Of a stretch of DNA of 60,000 nt, positions 35,301 through 47,835 are shown one piece after another; positions within the stretch are counted from its first letter, which is position 1, and each line of letters begins with the position of its first letter. A program made the position numbers and the translations under genes. Origin of the DNA: Tubiluchus corallicola (taxonomy: Eukaryota > Priapulida > Priapulimorpha > Priapulimorphida > Tubiluchidae). The notes beneath the pieces are model-generated. The model saw only the letters and a list, made by a program, of their open reading frames with translations. It searched no databases and was not told the DNA's origin. The stretch is taken from contig JAQGDQ010000076.1 of NCBI GenBank assembly GCA_030141605.1, forward strand, positions 64,001 through 124,000, in the 5' to 3' direction.

Positions 35301-38300
35301 TAGTTATCAACATCAAAGGAAATAAAATAAATTGTCCTCATCTAAAAAGTCGAACGTTTCAGAAAAAAAGAAGACCAAGCAGCACGCTTAACACAAGGCT
35401 TGTTGATAAATTTAACTGCACATTTATCAAGAGATTCGTTAGTCTGCAGAAGAACTTAATAAAATTAATGAATAAATTTCTATTCTTATTTCAACTCATT
35501 TTTCTTTATACTGTTTGGCAGCCCTTTATAAAAGCACTGTAAGTGCTTTTACTGCATTCCTTGTTTGGAAAAAAGTATTTTTTTGAAGGAGAATTAAATT
35601 GAATTGATGTAAACTTTGCTTTTTACTTGGAGTGCAGATTAGCAAAACAGTTTAGAATAGCATGCGAAATTTTGCCACATCTGGTTGAAAATTTCATTAG
35701 TAGTCTAAGCCTTGACTTCTTTTCAACAATATTCAACATAAAAACTGATGTTTATAAAAGCTTGTTTATGTGTTTTTTTCTGAAAAGCCAACAAGACAGT
35801 ATCAGCAGCCATTTTTGTATGTGAATATGTTTTGTAGTACAATTCTGATATTTGTTAGGAGTTTTTCAGTATTTCTTTGTTAATTTTTTGGATAGAGATA
35901 ACAATAAAATCAGTACACTCTGTTGCTTTCAATTTCAAGTGAAATACCTGCATAAATTATTCTTACTTGCTCTTTGAAAGTCGTATCCCCTTTCAGCAAC
36001 GTTGGCAGCTGTGGCTTCAGCGGGCGGCCTATCTAATGTTCCGGCTACTCTGCTTCCTCATCTAATTCCAAGTGCATCCCTCGTCAACATGGTGAGTGGT
36101 TCCTTCGACTCAGAGAACCAGGATTTTGGTGAAAGATATATATATATATAAATTTGACATTTCTATGAGTTTCTAATCAAATTATTTTCAGTCTGATGTA
36201 TCAGGAAATAAAACAAAATCATAATAAAAATCTCTAGTGTTATTCAAATTAAAAAGAAAAACCTCTTCATAATGTTTTTGTAAAATTTATTAGATTTAAC
36301 TAACCAATGTCAGTGCAAACCTTTGTCCTTTGCATTATTACAGTATTAGTATTGCTTTAATAGGTAATATATCACGTGTGATGACATAAATGGTGCTGCC
36401 TAATAGATATCTTCCTTGTCATTTCAGTAGGAGATCATATCCTATTTAAAAATAGATGAATATACAATATAGAAATTTGTCATACAGCTTTTATTTGTAG
36501 ACTAAAACTCTCACTGAATATGAAATGACATCCTTTTAGCACCTCGAGGGCACGCCTGTTTTGTTCATTGATTTTTAATTTATAAGATAAAGAATGATCA
36601 TAAAGATTTTCTAGTGAATGCAGTCTTCTTAATGAATTACAAATTTTTACAGACAGCAGGTGGTGCAGCAACTGCACCAGCACCTACTCCAGCACAGACT
36701 CAAACTCAGTCAGCTACAATGGCAATATCACCACAATACTTGCAACAAGTCGCAGGCGGTGCCCAGGTTGGACAGATAGCCATACAGACTAGTATGTCAC
36801 TTACTAATAATACAATCATTTCCTTTAAAATATATGTGATTTGTGTTCTTTTAGCTTATGATTTTTGCCTTCTGTGTAAAAGAAAGCAATAAGTGTTGCG
36901 AAAGCAAAGTAAAAGAATAATTGATAAAATTGTTTTTTTATTCTTTATAAATACATGAAGCTCTTCACTTATCAAAACAATGAAGCTGTTTTGAATCTGT
37001 TTATGTTCAGTCTTACTGTGGTCAACACAGAAAAGATGACACACAAAGGCTTACGGACTAGGTGGTAAGCATAAACCAAACCAATTTCTTTAAGGCTCCA
37101 TAAATCAACACGAATTACAAAAATTAAGGACAAAATAGCATAATATTATATTCGCATTGAAGAAAAACATGTCATTCTGCCTCTCTTGGATAGCTCTGTA
37201 GTTTATGCTAATGTTAATGCTCTTACATAGCGTGAGCTAACTTATAATTGTCCAAATGTCCAGATTATCTAAAGTTGTGTTTTGAACATTGAAAAGCATT
37301 TAAGTTAGGTGAAATTTATTGGTACAAATGTAAACGTAGTCGTACTTAGCATTAAGTGATACTCACCATTTGAATTAAAGGGGAAATAAAAGGGGGATTG
37401 TAAAGTATGTCTCAATAAACATTCTTCACAAAGTTATATTGGCCAGCATTCGAAAGACTTGTGTAATTGGGAAAAAAGTGTTAATAATTGAAAATGTTTG
37501 CACCACCTGGTAAAACATCACTGAATTGCCATCCCAATATGCACCAAAAAGCACATTATAGATCTTATTAACATTACAAAGTAATTAATACTTCTGCTTA
37601 GTTAGTGAATAGTGTGTAACGAATGCTCTGATTATTTTTTCAAACTTTGCGCAATGTTATCTATACTTTTTTCAAACGACTGACTGTCAAATTCACTGTT
37701 TAAATTCACAAGTTTTATATGCACGAGTTTACTGTTAACGCTAGCCCTATGTGCACTGAGACAGCATGCAAGTTATACAAAATTTCAGAATTTTTTAAAC
37801 TTTATTTACGAAGAGCATTTTCTTGTGCTTTAGGATGGTGCTGATAGTTTCTCATCTAACTGCGTTCTAGAGACAGTCCAAGATGGTTGCTACTAATATT
37901 AATTATTTTTTCATAATTGCCCAGATCAAGGTACAGCCTATCTGCAGATTCCTGTAACCATAGCACAGCAATTAGCAGCACAACAGGCACAAGCTGCACA
38001 GTCCGGTCAGCAAGCACAGGTTCACATACAGGTATTTCTAACTATTTAATTTTCTACTTGCATCTTACAAACTGTTAAAATGTTTGGATATTTTTTTAAT
38101 TCTGACTACTCACTACTAGTGCTCAGCGTGGTACTTTTGTATTCGTTCATCTTTCTTGCAAGTAATTTTGAACAAAATTTTGTCGTTACGAAACTGTATA
38201 CACAGCACAAAACAAAGTAGCAAGCAGTTTTAAGCATTGTGCAGAGTCTTGTGACAAAACTTTTATTGGTAAAAGCATGATAAAATTTTGTTGACAATAC

Positions 38301-41300
38301 TGCGTTGTTTTGCAATTTTAAATGTTTGTGATTAAATGATTAAACGTTTGTAATTAAATGTTTTGCAGTCTACATTTCTCGGTTTTTCTGTACAATGGTT
38401 TGGCACTTTTATTCTGTTCTTTAACATCCATCGTCCATTTTTAATCCATTCACTGGCTCCTTACGGAGTGCAGTAATCATAGTATACTTAAAAATATAAA
38501 CAATTACAATGTTATACACTTGTACATTTGTAAGTAAACCCGTCTTGATGATAGTTGTTCCATCTATAATAAGCTCGAATCCAAACATCTGCATTCATTG
38601 GGGTATGCAGAGTTGGGTACAAGTTCATCATGTGTCCACCATATGATACTGTATGATGGTGAAAAAATTCTGTACTACATTGAATTGTGATAGACAAATT
38701 TTACTGCCACTTACACGTAGGTTGGTTATTTTTTATTTTTGACATATTTAAACGTTTATATACTGTTTTTCAATTATATCTTATTTTCTAGCTACAGCAA
38801 CAGGGTCAATCAGGTGTAGCTACTCTGCAATTGCAGCAGACAGCTCCCATTCCTAATCCAAATATAGTAAGTACTATTCTGTTGTTATAGCCTTTATGTG
38901 TCCGGGTTTGGCTTAGTCAAAATCTGGTCCATGCAAAATGAAATAATCAATGTTTCAATTTTTCAGAAAGCAAATTCGGCGTTACCACAGCTAGATGGCA
39001 GCAGAGATAATAGCGCAACAGTTGTGATGAATCGTTTGGTTTCCTCTTTGCGATCGTTTCCGAGTACAGGTGCAATACCTAAACAAGTTAGTGAGCCAAT
39101 TTGCAACAGTCAAATTACCAGTAATACAGATGTGATGCAAAATGACCTAATCTGTGTTAACCAAAATGAAGATTCTTCTGTAGCTGCGGCAGGTGGAATG
39201 AATACGTCAGTGTCGTTATGCTCAGGGTCTCATAAATCTGAGGTATTTCCTTTATGATCTTTTTGTTATCAATAGCACAATTTTAAAAAAACAGTCATAT
39301 GGTGCCTCAAAAGACTGTAACTCACTGTAAAGTTCTCACCTGCGTTAGTTTGCTTTAAAATTACATAGATAAAGAACCGGCTTTAAAATTACATAGATTA
39401 AAGAAACGTTTATTTAACATTGACATCTCTGACTTAACAGACAACTTTTGCGTGCTTGACTGCTTAGCTATTTACGTTTACAATAAGTGATGACATAATA
39501 CTCAAACAATGAATAGTTGTAGGATTCTTGCCCTGATGTTGGTCGCTCAGGATTTTAACCCGAGGCTCCAACCACTAGCTGACTGAAGTTTGAACCTTAT
39601 CAGGGCATCTGGTCTGCTGGTGTTTACCTCGCTGAATTAGGAGAATTCACGTCAAACTGTGGCTGAGATAAATCTGTCATTCCAATATCTCATCTTAGAA
39701 GATTTTTTTTTGTAGTTCCACTGCCAACCTTCCATTGGACAGGCCCTGCGATTGAGTACTGACCAGTTTGAGCTGTCCTGACTCCTGAACGATATTAAAG
39801 TTTATTGCCTATAGTTTAGTTGTAGCCAGATAGAAAGGTTTATCTAGCTACAAAAATTGTCCATTCATGTGTAAGTTATTTCTGTTTCTTTCACCACAGA
39901 CATTAATTATGTTTTTGAAAGATTGATGCATCTTTAATTAACATGCAAACCCCCCAAAAAAGAAATTTACTTTGTACATGGGAGGCAGATGACTATCTTT
40001 ATCTTAACTGACAGTTAGCCAAATCCAGTGCAAACCTATTGGATGTGATCAAAAAACTTCAGCAGTTAGACGGCACCGCTGACTCGAGTGACGAAGAGGA
40101 AGAAGAAGACGAGGAAGAAGCTGAGGTGGAGGAAGAGGAAGAGAATAATGAAAATGATGTTGGTGAGGATGAGGTGAGTGATAGAGGGCGCTAAAGTGCT
40201 GTGAACACAATTGATTAATGAGCAAACACAAGTGAACACTATGCTAATTAATTTCAGAAGACACAGGAGGTTATAATACGGTTTTTGTTTCATTTAACCT
40301 GTTTCACTTGAAAATATATTTACTCTTGTTTTTGTTTTCTTGAAAATATTTTTAACAAAGTATTAGTTATATTTTCTATTGCATGATTTAATTTGTAAGT
40401 TCTAAACCTATAAAAGTAATGAATTTTTTTAACAGTATTACATTCTAAAAATTTGTTCGGTAATTTTTGTATGTCATAAGTGGCTGTCCGAAAGGCTGAG
40501 CATGTATGAGCACACAGTTCAATGATGGGACACATAAGCAATGGAGAGGATATAAGATCTGTACCTGTACTGTGTACTGTAACAGGAACCTTCCAGTATT
40601 ATTTTCTACATTTAACTTTACCATTGGTCGAATTTAGTTTGTGACTTTATGCTGTTGCTTGTAAGCAAATTCATAAAATCAACACTTCGTGGGAGTTTTC
40701 TTGGTTTTTTTTTGTAATCATGGCAAAACATTTGATTTGTTTGTTTTTTTGCTAGAACTTATTTCACATGTAAGACATCACATTTCTTGAGTACCGGCAA
40801 TGTCATTAGTGTAACTGGATTAAACATATTTCAGGAGCCATTGAATTCAGAAGACGATGTTAGTGATGAAGAACCATCTGAACTATTCGAAACTGATAAT
40901 GTGGTTGTTTGTCAGTATGATAAGGTATTTGTTACAGTTTATCACAGTTTTGTACAGTGTAGTTAAGACGGCATCAGCATTTATACGCCTCTACATTACA
41001 AGCCATGTTGTTACATTTTTCTGAATTCATTCAAACAGGTAATGTTTTCAGTTCTAAGTACATTTGTGAATTGCTAAAATCTAAACATGTAATAAGATAT
41101 GTCACTTGTCTAATATAGAAATGCTACGTGTCAGTCATCTAACAAATGTACGTGCAAAGGAATGTGGTTTAGGTGTTTCCTTAGGTGTGATATAGCTTGT
41201 ATAGCTAATGTGATGCAAATTTGATGTCTCACATTTACCAGCACTTGAGTAAATTTCACATGAAGCATAGTCACAAGACAAGACTTTCCATACAGTCTGT

Positions 41301-42242
41301 GTCACAGGGGCGTAATCTTTTGTAACCTAGTGATTTTTTTACTCTAACTTTAGAGGCTATAAAGAATCCTATCCAGTTGAAATAAAATGTAGAAGTTCTT
41401 TTTCTATATCTTTAGTTGGTCATTTATCCTAGATTGATAGAATCAGAAGTGTAGATTAACAGCAAACTAAAAATATACACTATTATCATTGTCTGAAAAT
41501 TTAGCGGGTGCCACACAGAGAAGGGCGTAAAGAGCAAGCCATAATCCATAAGCTATAAAGTGTCTTCTATCTTCCATAAGGTGTATATCACAATCCGCGG
41601 TATGCTCCTTGCTCTGTGTAAATGTGATTTTTGCCATAATCTGTTTCGATAGCATACGTATCTAATTACAGTAGTAGTGAAATGTAGTGCTTAAAAATTG
41701 CTTTTTAATGTTTATGAGACCATACTGTTATGAATTCTTGTGATATAAATGAACTGCGCACAGAAAATATCACAGACATGCTAATTACTGTGTTAGCAAT
41801 GACCCAAAATGCCATATTGCAAATAAAATTAATGGCCATATTCATTCAGAATAAGGTGCTCTATGAACTACTCAAAACACTTATAAGGAGCCTACCGTGG
41901 ATTATGGTAAGCAAACTGCAGTTCCTGATTTGGCTTTTCTTCTTCATGGTTTACACGATACGCATTATGTTCAGCTCTGTGTGACATCGGTTTCGTTTTT
42001 GAAATTTTCGAATAGTTTCTTCTGTTTCTGTGTTTTTCATACGAGCTCACATGTTTAGACAAGAAATAATTTATAATGAGTTGCTAGTCTTGTTAGATTA
42101 TTAGATAATGCATTCAACATATCATGTATTTCAGATTACCAGGAGTAGAAATAAATGGAAGTTTTATCTAAAAGATGGAATTATGAATCTTCGGGGAAGA
42201 GATTTTGTTTTTCAAAAAGCCATTGGTGAGGGGGAATGGTGA
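32334..42242 (+). CDS. GTF2A1: TFIIA large subunit (alpha/beta precursor), 11 coding exons
   Basis: General transcription factor subunit that stabilises TBP on TATA DNA; the precursor is normally cut by Taspase1 into alpha and beta. Exons: 32334-32354, 34291-34392, 35083-35248, 35997-36091, 36653-36791, 37925-38031, 38792-38866, 38967-39242, 40015-40173, 40835-40924, 42135-42242. Phases agree; 445 aa (human 376). It starts MANPNPV. Residues 8-52 form the four-helix-bundle part (PKLYRSVIEDVINNVRELF). A Gln/Ala-rich linker (about 75-235) and a Ser/Thr/Asn-rich exon 8 follow. Exon 9 holds QLDG (344-347) followed by a long Asp/Glu tract. The C-terminal beta-barrel part (DNVVVCQYDK, NKWKFYLKDGIMNLRGRDF) ends in GEW. 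D346 lies 99 residues from the end, about as in human, so it is the orthologous Taspase1 site. A second QLDG occurs at 243-246. The gene follows poly(A) polymerase on the same strand. Confidence 0.95.
32850..33840 (-). mobile_element. LINE RT fragment in TFIIA intron 1
   Basis: On the minus strand the segment shows GVIQGSVIGPVLF (near 33735), an FADD catalytic box (near 33645) and KAWQLNVSFSKCNIFHIG (near 33525). Toward 32900 the LINE C-terminus follows (arginine-rich RTDDFF, then LPAKVNGF). Several frameshifts and stops break it. It resembles CR1/jockey-like RTs. Oriented against the host gene, in the 1.9 kb first intron. Confidence 0.75.
34508..34753. mobile_element. 246 bp hAT-type MITE in TFIIA intron 2
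   Basis: The ends are inverted repeats, TAGGAGTGAACA on the left and the complement of TGCTCACCCCTA on the right. They are flanked by an 8-base near-perfect duplication (CTAGGTAG at 34500-34507, CTAGGTGG at 34754-34761). The interior has CGAATTCAAAC/GTTTGAATTCG-type palindromes. An 8-base target duplication with TAGGGGTG-like ends is typical of hAT elements. No coding capacity. Confidence 0.7.
39500..39620 (-). repeat. Possible tRNA-derived SINE head in TFIIA intron 8
   Basis: The minus strand reads an A-box-like AGTGGTTGGAGC (near 39575) followed about 10 bases later by a B-box-like GGGTTAAAATCC (near 39555). The spacing is shorter than in a normal tRNA, so this may be a degenerate SINE promoter or chance. 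No cloverleaf could be drawn. Confidence 0.25.
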
Positions 42243-44960
42243 TTATATCAGGTATACCGTTAAGCAGTTAGCCTTTATATTACCTTTTACTGTTATTCAA
42301 AAAATTAAATACATCTGAGAACTGCAGAGGTTATCGACAAATAATAATTGTTATCTTAATTTTTAGGATTATCGATGATTAATGATGAAATTAACCGATA
42401 ATTATATTAAGTTTTTAGAACCTACTTGACCAAAAGAAGGGAAATATGAAACAGTTAAGACCTGAGCATAGATCCAAAGGTCCCTAGTTCAAAACCAAAC
42501 TTGGTTCCCTTTTTCGTACTTCTTTTTTTCGATCAAGTTTAATTTTAAAAAGCAATAAAATATGCACAGTTTTTGTGGACTTAAAATATATGTCTAATTT
42601 TGTCTACTGGAACATTCTTTTGTAGTAAATGTCACTTATCAGATGTCATTTGGTTAAACAGTTAAAAACTTGTTTGCAATGCATGATGGAGTTTAAGAGT
42701 GACAACAATGACTTCATCTTCTGTACAACTATTAGCCGATCCAAATGAGCTGACATAATATATTTAAAATGAACTGCTACCCAGAAGAAAATGTACATTA
42801 GTACTTTTATCAATTGTCTATTACTGTTTTAGATTATGTAAGATTTGGCTATGCTGGGAAATTCAAATCACACTTCCTCTAATCATATGCCAGTAATGAT
42901 GATAGAGACGATAGTCTCTCAGACAGAAATCAACCGCTTTGACTATATAAGGAGCCTTTGTTCGGGGTCAATTATTCACTTATCCTTGCGATAAAGCTAC
43001 AGTTACTCATTTGTAACACACTGGCTCTGTTATTTTAGAAATTTCTTTAACTGCCACGCATAAATGTAAGTGTTAGTTAGTATGTCACTTAGTTCTTGCT
43101 GTCTTTGCAGCCTTGTTCAGACAGATGAATTTGCTTAAGGCACAGATGCATAATTTCGCAGTTTGCAAAACTTGAATAATCGTAAGTTGATTGTTTGCAC
43201 TGTACAATGGATATTATGCAAGTGTGAGACGAGGAATTCTTAAAGTGACCCTGTTACTGCTAGATGCAAATAATGAGCAAGATGAAACTGTAAAACAATT
43301 TGCAAGTAATCTAGCCAATTTCCTTATAATGTTATAAGTCGGATTAGAATGATCTCAGAAACCAAATCGTAAACTCTCAAATATTTTTCAAAATTACGTC
43401 TTGCCAATTGAGAAATGCAGTAATTAATATCTTGTGCATTTTGGTAAATATTGTAAACGTTGATAGTAGTAGGTTAGTATGCAAAGTGTGGCAACATCTG
43501 TTAGCAAACACAGGAACCACTATAAGATTGTGCTGTTTTAAGCCAATTGAGTTTGCATCTGCAGCAATAGTCACCTGTAATAAAAATGTAAAACATGAAG
43601 ACCTGAATTTCTATGTTCCACTTACATGCAAAAATCCATTGATAAATGGGTATGAACTATTATGGGCTGGGTAAGAAAAAAGTTTTCTTCAATCGCTAAA
43701 AGATGGAGCGACATTAAACTCATTTGTCACTTTCATTTTAAAAAAGTTTATCTATTTTTATAGTATCTTCTAGTTTATTGTTCATGTTCGAAGATATTTT
43801 CTGCATTTACTATGCTACATAATTACGAATTAAATTACGGTTTTGTTATTAATTAATTAATTGTAAAATGTTAATATTATGGCAAAAATTAACAGGTTAG
43901 CCAGACGGCTGTACTTTGTGTTTAGTTTATTTTGTTGTCACTTACTGATGTCAGTGTGGATGGCTGTTGTGCAACAATTCCCATTTTGTTACAACCAGAA
44001 GTGTAGCTTCATTTTTTCTCATCTACTGCTATGCTAAGTTCCACTAAGTTTCCTTCTGTAAAAATATTTTTCTCCCAATACATCAGTATATCAGAAAAAT
44101 CTACAGTATTCATTCACTAACTAACAATATCGTATATTTATTTTCTATTCTTTCTAACATGGCTTTCTTAGTACATACTCTTTGTCACTTGTAGTGAGTT
44201 TAAATGTTATGTGCATCCTAACCCAATGCATTTGCTCAGTTTTAAAAAAGTTCTTTGTTCATGTACCGGTGAAGGGTAAAGTTTTCAAAAATTTTTTCAG
44301 AATTACTCTGCATAACTTGTGAGCATTCTGACAGTGCTTAGATCTTGTGTATCTTGTGTATCATTTTTTGTATTATTTGCTATATTTCAACGTTGAAGGC
44401 TTTATCTTTCTTGCAGTATAGTGATGGCATAAATCTCTGTTTTTACAGTTTTGTTTTTAAAAACAACTTCCGTTATGGTCAAATATCATATTTTACTGAA
44501 AAACAATGTAGTTAAATTAATACTGTTTAGCTAAGATAGGGCTGAAACAGGTAGTGGCTTGGACAATATATTTTTTCATAAAGGCTGATCAGCTTGTTAT
44601 TTAAATCATTGCAAACCATGTACAGTTTTACTCACTGATCGAAGTTAGGTTCTATCACGTAATTAAACACGTAAAAATCTTTTTAGTAGAAAAATTCGGC
44701 ATTGAAAAAATAAACTGGCATATATGTCTTTTTATTTCTTCGTTGTGAAATTTGTTATTAAGTAGTCCATCTGTTATCATAAAGAGTTCCATACTATACG
44801 TGCTCTGCTAATTACTGCATAGATTAATTTGTTGTCATTTTTTTATTTTTTGCCGACTTGGGAGAGTTTAATGTAGTTTAAAATGCCAAAGAAAATATGT
44901 AAACACTTGTAAATAAATGCATAAAAAAATTGTAAACAAATTTGTGTTTAAATTTTATTG
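42243..44960 (+). other. TFIIA 3' UTR and downstream non-coding region
   Basis: AATAAA-type signals lie near 42556, 44706 and 44912. A stretch around 42310-42420 contains ATTATCG/CGATAAT palindromic strings, perhaps a small MITE. A frame at 43408-43674 has no ATG-proximal context, family match or clean splice sites on both sides, so I do not call it a gene. Confidence 0.4.
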
Positions 44961-45290
44961 TTTGTTATTATGGTGATGATAGTTACACAACAAACAGTTA
45001 AAATAGGAACTACTTAAAGCCTAGTGCATACAGAAAGTAGAAAACAAAACTGTTTTGCAGTCGTTTTGTGTTTTTCTCTGCTGAATGTGTGCACATGCGG
45101 TATATCCCCATGAAAGAAAAACAAAAGCATAATTCTAACTGTATCATGTGAATTCATTTTCAATCGCTCCCTGGCTGTTTCGCAAAGCAGCTAATGCGTA
45201 CTGTAGCAAAAAATGCTTTGTCCTAAAAGTTTTTGTTTTGCAAAATAAAGTTTATGTTTTATTTTTCTCTAGCATCAGATTAGCTGTTTT

Positions 45291-45540
45291 TGCTTCTTGT
45301 TTCATTTTTTTCCTGTCTGTGTGCGACTCCGTGATCTTCAGTCCCTCGTCCAACATTTTTTTGCTTCTTGTTTCGTGTTTTTCCTGTGTGTGCGAGTCCA
45401 ACATTTTTTTTCTTCTTGTTTCGTGTCTGTGTGCGACTCCGTGATCTTCAGTCCCTCGTCCAAAACTTTTTGCGTCTTGTTTCATGTTTTCCGTTTGTGT
45501 GCAACTCCGTTACCTTCAATTCTCGTGCAGCATATTTTTA
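45291..45540. repeat. Degenerate tandem repeat, about 50-71 base units
   Basis: Four units begin at about 45291, 45362, 45411 and 45471, each opening with a YTTCTTGTTTC-type string. Most contain GTGTGCGACTCCGTGATCTT and CCTCGTCCAA. Unit lengths vary (about 71, 49, 60, 70) through internal deletions. The small ORFs on both strands here are products of the repeat. Confidence 0.8.
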
Positions 45541-45778
45541 AGATACTCTTATATGTCTTACCGCCTAATTTTTTATACTTAGGCATAGGCATGTTGGGAT
45601 GTGAATACATGATTAAAGTACCTCCTCCACTTACAGCTAGACAGCCACAGTCAGTAGGGCAAATGAACATAGTGTATTATACTCTATAGCAAACATTCAT
45701 AGCAAAGATTTATGTGTAGCTGTAGTCTTCAATTCACTTGCACGCCATCAAACATTAATTGGACATTTATTAAAACAG

Positions 45779-45927
45779 ACGCACCGGCGGCAAGCAAACA
45801 CGGCCAATTACCTCCAGAGTTTGGTGCACGCGAATCACCTAGCAACCACTCAGCAGCATCCGAGCTTGCAGAGAAGCCCAGTAAGGGCAATAACAGCTCG
45901 GCAAACCAATCTGCGAGTATTCGTTAG
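45779..45927 (+). CDS. Orphan terminal-exon candidate
   Basis: After an AACAG acceptor-like site the frame reads about 50 codons with strong coding-like third-position use, rich in Ser, Asn, Ala, Glu and Pro, and ends in TAG at 45927. No upstream exon, domain or start could be linked to it. It may be the last exon of a disordered-tail protein, or chance. I do not recognise the product. Confidence 0.3.
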
Positions 45928-47215
45928 ACAATTTTCCCGTGAAAGTTAAAGCCATGTGGTAAAGTTGTAATGTTGGGATCAAGGAACAACGCGCTTTTTA
46001 CTGTTTCTATTGCGGTGCTGTCGCTGTGATATGTACGACACCACAGTAGTGGTTCCGCCATCATGTGACATCAATAATATCGCTGCAGTACTGCAAGCAG
46101 TCAAGCAGGTATAATAATAATAATAAAAGCTCACGGCTTCTAGTCGTAATGTGTTGCGTTTCCACGTGCTTATTGGCAACTTGGCAGAAATAATTACGGG
46201 AGACAATTAGCAAGGAAAACTATACCAAAATCTCGTTCTTCAATGAGCAATAGTCTTGCGCGTGTAACTATTACTGTGCAGGGAGAGTAACATTTAACTA
46301 GTCACTGTAGAAGTTTTAAAACATTTTTGTGTTCGCATGTTTTGCAGAACGGCGCTCTCGAATCATACTAATTGTTATTGCATTTATTACTGTGCTGGTG
46401 ACAAGCTTGTAATGCTTAAATTAAAACGTGAAATTGCGGCAAAAGCACAAGAAGAATTCTTGTAATGTGCACACTAAATACTTTTGTTAAATGCAAACTT
46501 CTTTGATCGATTCTAGTAGTGATCCGGCCTGCAAGCAGTTTCCTGGACATATTTCAACTCCAGGGCAAATTTCTGCAAAGTCGTCTAAACAATTCGGGAA
46601 CTAGCAAGATTGGGTATCATATTTTGATATTTATCGTGTCTATATACATGTAACTGTTTATTAATAATTTATTATCGCCTTCTGAAGGTTTCACTATTAT
46701 TTGTGCAACAAATGCACAAACGCTCGACGAACTGCTTTCTGTTTTATCATAAGAAGATAAAAAAGTAAACGTGTGAAATTATTTATGTAATATTATACTA
46801 ACGTTGTTTTGAGAATGGCATCCACATGCATTGCAGGTAAAAATGCCATAAAAGGGATACGAGCTTGAAAACCAACTGTCAGATGAAGACCAAGGAATTA
46901 TTAACGAAGATTTTTAAGCGACTTAAACGATTTTAAACTGTTTTATTTCACACACACGGATAAAACTGATTACAACAAATCAGAAATCTGAAATTATACC
47001 TGGGCAGACTAGGAGTAGTAAGTTTACTCCTCGTACATAATTGACAGTCAAAGACTGACAGTGTGGACAGCGAGGAATGACTGTATTTAGTGTGACTACG
47101 TCGCCTTTACCGACATTCATTGGTGGTTTTGCCACGTTTATATTCCTTGTTGAAAAATCAGACAGCCAGTTAGTGGACTTTCAAAATAAAAAGAAAGTTG
47201 TTTACTAACCCTTAC
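45928..47215. other. Non-coding region
   Basis: Contains a (TAA)n microsatellite around 46110-46125 and otherwise unique sequence. A minus-strand frame ending near 45985 with a basic tail could be a terminal exon, but its phase does not connect with the exon candidate at 47216-47298 in a way I can support. Confidence 0.4.
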
Positions 47216-47298
47216 CGGAGGCGGCGGTGGCATAATTAGTTGTCCTAAATTACATCTTGCAGTTTTATTTGTAATTCGGCTCACTGCAAGCTGAATTC
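47216..47298 (-). CDS. Orphan internal-exon candidate
   Basis: On the minus strand an 83-base open segment lies between a TATTTAG acceptor and a GTAAGG donor. It reads about 27 residues (IQLAVSRITNKTARCNL, ending in five prolines). Both splice sites look good and the composition is coding-like. No neighbouring exon could be identified, so the gene is unknown and the call is tentative. Confidence 0.3.
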
Positions 47299-47835
47299 CT
47301 AAATATTGATGATTGTGGTGAAACCGGAACTTCACTCATTATCAACTTAACACATTACCAAATCGTACAAAAGGCGTTTCAGTCACGATCTGATACAACT
47401 GCAAGCGAGGTAAACAGCCAGAATCAGCATGACTAATAAAACTTTCCAGAGAATCAAACCTGTTGATCACCCATCCATCAACTAACTAGCCTACGTACCA
47501 TTCTTGCCTTTTGTTGTGAAACTTGTAGTGACCACTCTGTCATTTTTTACTCCTTAAAGCTTTTCCGTATTACATCATGAAGAGCATTATACAGTAGAGT
47601 ACAATCGCTGATGGCAACATTAAATTTAGGCTGCTAACGTGGTTGTGCACGTGCAATGTAATACTTCACATATCGGTCACCAGACGGTAACAAAGTCAAT
47701 AAAATACCATTAAATCGACGGTTACTGAGCGGCTTTATTAAAATCGGTACAATTAAGCTATGCGGTAGCAACATGGCCATTAACTGGCATAATTAAAAGA
47801 CGAATGCAGAAAATTTAGGAAATACTGCTTTATCA

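Noticed and set aside
41730-41984. Hydrophobic 84-codon frame in the last TFIIA intron
   Set aside because: Not in phase with the flanking exons, which join correctly without it; looks like chance in AT-rich DNA.
42420-42540. TAGTTCAAAACC box resembling a tRNA B-box (possible SINE)
   Set aside because: No A-box at a suitable distance and no recognisable tail or target duplication.
43408-43674. 88-codon plus-strand frame downstream of the TFIIA gene
   Set aside because: No family resemblance and no convincing splice or start context; AT-rich codons look like chance.
45148-45689. Cys/Phe-rich frames on both strands
   Set aside because: They fall on the tandem repeat and its flank; the reading frames are by-products of the repeat unit.
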